The translations under genes were made by a program, and so were the position numbers. Below are positions 4,211-6,266 of a stretch of DNA of 6,266 bases, in pieces (positions within the stretch are counted from its first letter, which is position 1; each line of letters begins with the position of its first letter). Below the pieces are notes generated by a model. The model ran no database searches and was not told the DNA's origin. It saw only the letters and a program-made list of their open reading frames with translations. Location of the stretch: NCBI GenBank assembly GCA_029932015.1, contig JAOZQW010000138.1:1-6266 (forward strand), given 5' to 3'. The DNA comes from Candidatus Fermentibacteraceae bacterium. GTDB taxonomy: Bacteria; Fermentibacterota; Fermentibacteria; Fermentibacterales; JCC-6.

Positions 4211-6266
4211 ATGGCTCCAGCTGCCTTTTCGAGCGAAACAGTACCGATCTCCGAAAAAATAATAGAACTCCTGCATGTTGCGGGAGGCGGTCCATTGAGC
4301 CAGGGGCTTATTGCATATGTCCTGGATATGGACCGAGCCTCGGTCCTTCCGGAGATCAACGAGCTGATCGAAGAGGGCATAATCGCCGAGAAGACTGAGC
4401 AGAGATCTCCTGGCTGGATGCTCCTCGATCCTGAGCCTCCTCCTGACACGGATACTCTTCCCCCGCAGTGGAGCGAGAGGCTGGTGGAGTATGCGCTCTC
4501 CTCCCCCGGGGCAACCGTCTCGGAGCTTGTCGCAGCTGCGGATCAGGTCAGGACTGAGCCCGGACTTCGAGCCGGGCTTCTGCACCAGGCTGTGACATCT
4601 GCCAGGGAGATCGGCGAGTTCAGAACCGTGAGTACCCTTGTCGAGGATATGATCGCTCTGTCGGGGGACGGGCTCACAGAGGTTCAGGTCAGGGATATCA
4701 TCGCTATCGTTGAACCCAGACAGCTGAAGGAACTCGATCCAGCGGTTGTCAAGGAGTTCATCTGCGGGGTCATGGATGGATTCAATCTTCACTCGGACAG
4801 GATTATGGCCCTGACCAGACTTGGCGAGATAGAGATCATGGGAAATCGTCTCCCCAAGGGGATCCTCCTGCTTAACGAGGCGTTGAGCATCAGCATTGAA
4901 CATGAGATCGGCGAGTGGATCCCTGCCATTCTCGAAAACCTTGCTGAAATGACCTCTGATTATGACCGTATCAGCCGCACTGCTGAGCAGATACATGAGG
5001 TGATTGCCTGGACCCCTGTTCTCTCGGATGATGATCTCAAGCTCCGCATACTGGCGACTGCTGCTGCTTCACTGGCCCGGATCAAGCGTCACAAGGCAGC
5101 TAACACCACGATCCAGGCGGCAATTGCACTCTCCTCTCAGATATCGCCCGACACCAGAAGGATACTTGAGTGGTGCCGCGCCAGGGTTCATATTGCATCC
5201 GGTCGTGTGAGCGAGTCGGTTGTCTTCCTTGAACGGGCTCTTCTGCTTGCAGAGAACCTGAATGATCAGGCAGCGGTGTCGGACATTCTTGATACACTTG
5301 TTCTGACCATGAAGGGTCAGCCCGGCTACACCATCAGGAGTCTCACCGCCATCATGGAGAGGGTCTCCCGCAGAGCCACTACAAGCGGGAACATATCCAA
5401 TCAGCTGTATGCGCTGAACCATCTGTCGGACATGTACATGAGGATACTGCAGTTTTCCGGTGTCCAGCGCGTCCATCTAGAGATCGATCGACTGCTGACC
5501 ACTACGGGACTGCTCCTTCCTGATCCAGTGCCTGACTGGTGCGATGGGTTCCGGAACTATCTGACAGGTGGTCAGTTCAGTGGCAGTGAAGCGAACCTCC
5601 TCATTTCCGGCAGCGTTGAATTCCTGTCCAGGATCAGAGAAGGGGTGAATCCGGGTGCTGAAGCGGATACTATTGCCGAGTACTTCAACTCCCGAGACAG
5701 CACCAGCACATTCATATATGGTCTCTGCCTGGCGCTCGAAGCCTTTGCCTGCGGCTTCAGCAGCGCGGCTGCAGTTATTGCCGCTGCTCTACAGCGTTCC
5801 GTTGGCAAGGCTGAGGGAGAGAACTCTCCCTGTCTTCGGCTCTGTGTCAGTGGTCTGCTTGCCGAGGAGGACAATGATGCCGAGGACTTTCTCAGTTCGG
5901 CTCAGGTTCTTGCCAGACAGATGGATCGGCTTCTCCTCGTATGGATGCTGCTGCGGTGCCGCCTGATACTCGACGTAAAACGGGGAGCACGGCAGACCGC
6001 TGGAATTTCCCTGCTTCTGATGGAACTCGACCAGTACATCATGCTCCAGCTTCCAGTCGAGGAAAGAGAGAGATTCTCAGACATCCCCCGGGTTAAGGCG
6101 CTGGAGGCTGAACTGGAAAGGATGTCTGGAAGGAGCGGTCCGGTCTCCATCATTCGGGATGCCCTCACCAATCGACTCGAGGTCGATCCCACAAAGGTGC
6201 TGGACGAGGTCGGTGCTGTGTCCTCCAGATTCACATCCAGATCCGAAATAAGCTGGAGCCTTGAAA
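4211..6266 (+). CDS. Large winged-helix and TPR-like helical protein, C-terminus off right edge
   Basis: The frame is open from 4211 to the window end (685 codons, no stop), with no signal peptide or membrane helix. Residues about 13-72 look like a winged helix: a helix KIIELLHVA, then PLSQGLIAYVLDM, a recognition-like helix SVLPEINELIEEGII and a wing ending in WMLL. This form often follows the NTPase of STAND/AAA-type signalling ATPases. The rest is almost all alpha-helical with degenerate TPR-like pairs, clearest at about 195-245 (LGEIEIMGNRLPKGILLLNEAL) and 317-352 (ARVHIASGRVSESVVFLERALLLA). Such arrays bind proteins. No Walker A, kinase or catalytic motif is seen; an output domain may lie beyond the edge. 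ATG 4211 is preferred because GGGGGA lies just upstream; an in-frame ATG at 4199 is the alternative. No ATG, GTG or TTG occurs in frame between the stop at 4049 and 4199. Good codon-scale composition and a candidate promoter support a real gene; exact function is unknown. Confidence 0.8.
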   Translation, partial: MAPAAFSSETVPISEKIIELLHVAGGGPLSQGLIAYVLDMDRASVLPEINELIEEGIIAEKTEQRSPGWMLLDPEPPPDTDTLPPQWSERLVEYALSSPGATVSELVAAADQVRTEPGLRAGLLHQAVTSAREIGEFRTVSTLVEDMIALSGDGLTEVQVRDIIAIVEPRQLKELDPAVVKEFICGVMDGFNLHSDRIMALTRLGEIEIMGNRLPKGILLLNEALSISIEHEIGEWIPAILENLAEMTSDYDRISRTAEQIHEVIAWTPVLSDDDLKLRILATAAASLARIKRHKAANTTIQAAIALSSQISPDTRRILEWCRARVHIASGRVSESVVFLERALLLAENLNDQAAVSDILDTLVLTMKGQPGYTIRSLTAIMERVSRRATTSGNISNQLYALNHLSDMYMRILQFSGVQRVHLEIDRLLTTTGLLLPDPVPDWCDGFRNYLTGGQFSGSEANLLISGSVEFLSRIREGVNPGAEADTIAEYFNSRDSTSTFIYGLCLALEAFACGFSSAAAVIAAALQRSVGKAEGENSPCLRLCVSGLLAEEDNDAEDFLSSAQVLARQMDRLLLVWMLLRCRLILDVKRGARQTAGISLLLMELDQYIMLQLPVEERERFSDIPRVKALEAELERMSGRSGPVSIIRDALTNRLEVDPTKVLDEVGAVSSRFTSRSEISWSLE

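Noticed and set aside
4151..4996. 281-codon open frame on the minus strand opposite the TPR-like gene
   Set aside because: It is fully antisense to the long plus-strand frame that stays open for 685 codons with coherent helical protein sequence. Its own translation is rich in Arg, His, Cys and Asp with no recognisable fold.

Overview
The window looks like chromosomal DNA from a diderm (Gram-negative-type) bacterium of moderately high GC content, roughly 55% by eye. Three things suggest this: a small outer-membrane beta-barrel-like protein ending in Phe, a lipobox-bearing lipoprotein, and clear Shine-Dalgarno sites. The valyl-tRNA synthetase is of the short archaeal type (DDNGLPxER signature, no C-terminal coiled coil), which is less common in bacteria. 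An uncultivated candidate-phylum lineage, perhaps related to the FCB group, is possible, but no taxonomic marker here proves it. No tRNA, rRNA, CRISPR array, transposase or phage gene is visible, and the window is densely coding.

Layout. Four genes lie head to tail on the minus strand, read from right to left: valS (4001-1593); a 160-aa putative outer-membrane beta-barrel protein (1567-1085); a 231-aa DUF5343-like protein with a Pro/Glu-rich linker (960-265); and the first 56 codons of a lipoprotein (168 to beyond the left edge). valS and the barrel gene are 25 nt apart and probably co-transcribed. The DUF5343-like gene has a plausible promoter of its own. A perfect-armed stem-loop sits between it and the lipoprotein gene.

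A divergent gene on the plus strand (4211 to beyond the right edge) encodes at least 685 residues: an N-terminal winged-helix-like segment followed by a long all-helical TPR-like array. This resembles the portion of large STAND/AAA-type signalling regulators that lies after the NTPase, but no NTPase is encoded ahead of it. The roughly 200-bp region between it and valS holds a good extended -10 promoter for the plus-strand gene, overlapped by a TGCAT-N6-ATGCA inverted repeat.

How the genes relate. valS is housekeeping. Its minus-strand followers look like envelope or uncharacterised proteins with no obvious functional tie to tRNA charging. The divergent TPR protein could be a regulatory or scaffold protein. 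I found no convincing defence, mobile or biosynthetic system. The most unusual items are the headless STAND-like protein, the archaeal-type ValS, the DUF5343-like protein with its split architecture, and the intergenic inverted repeats.
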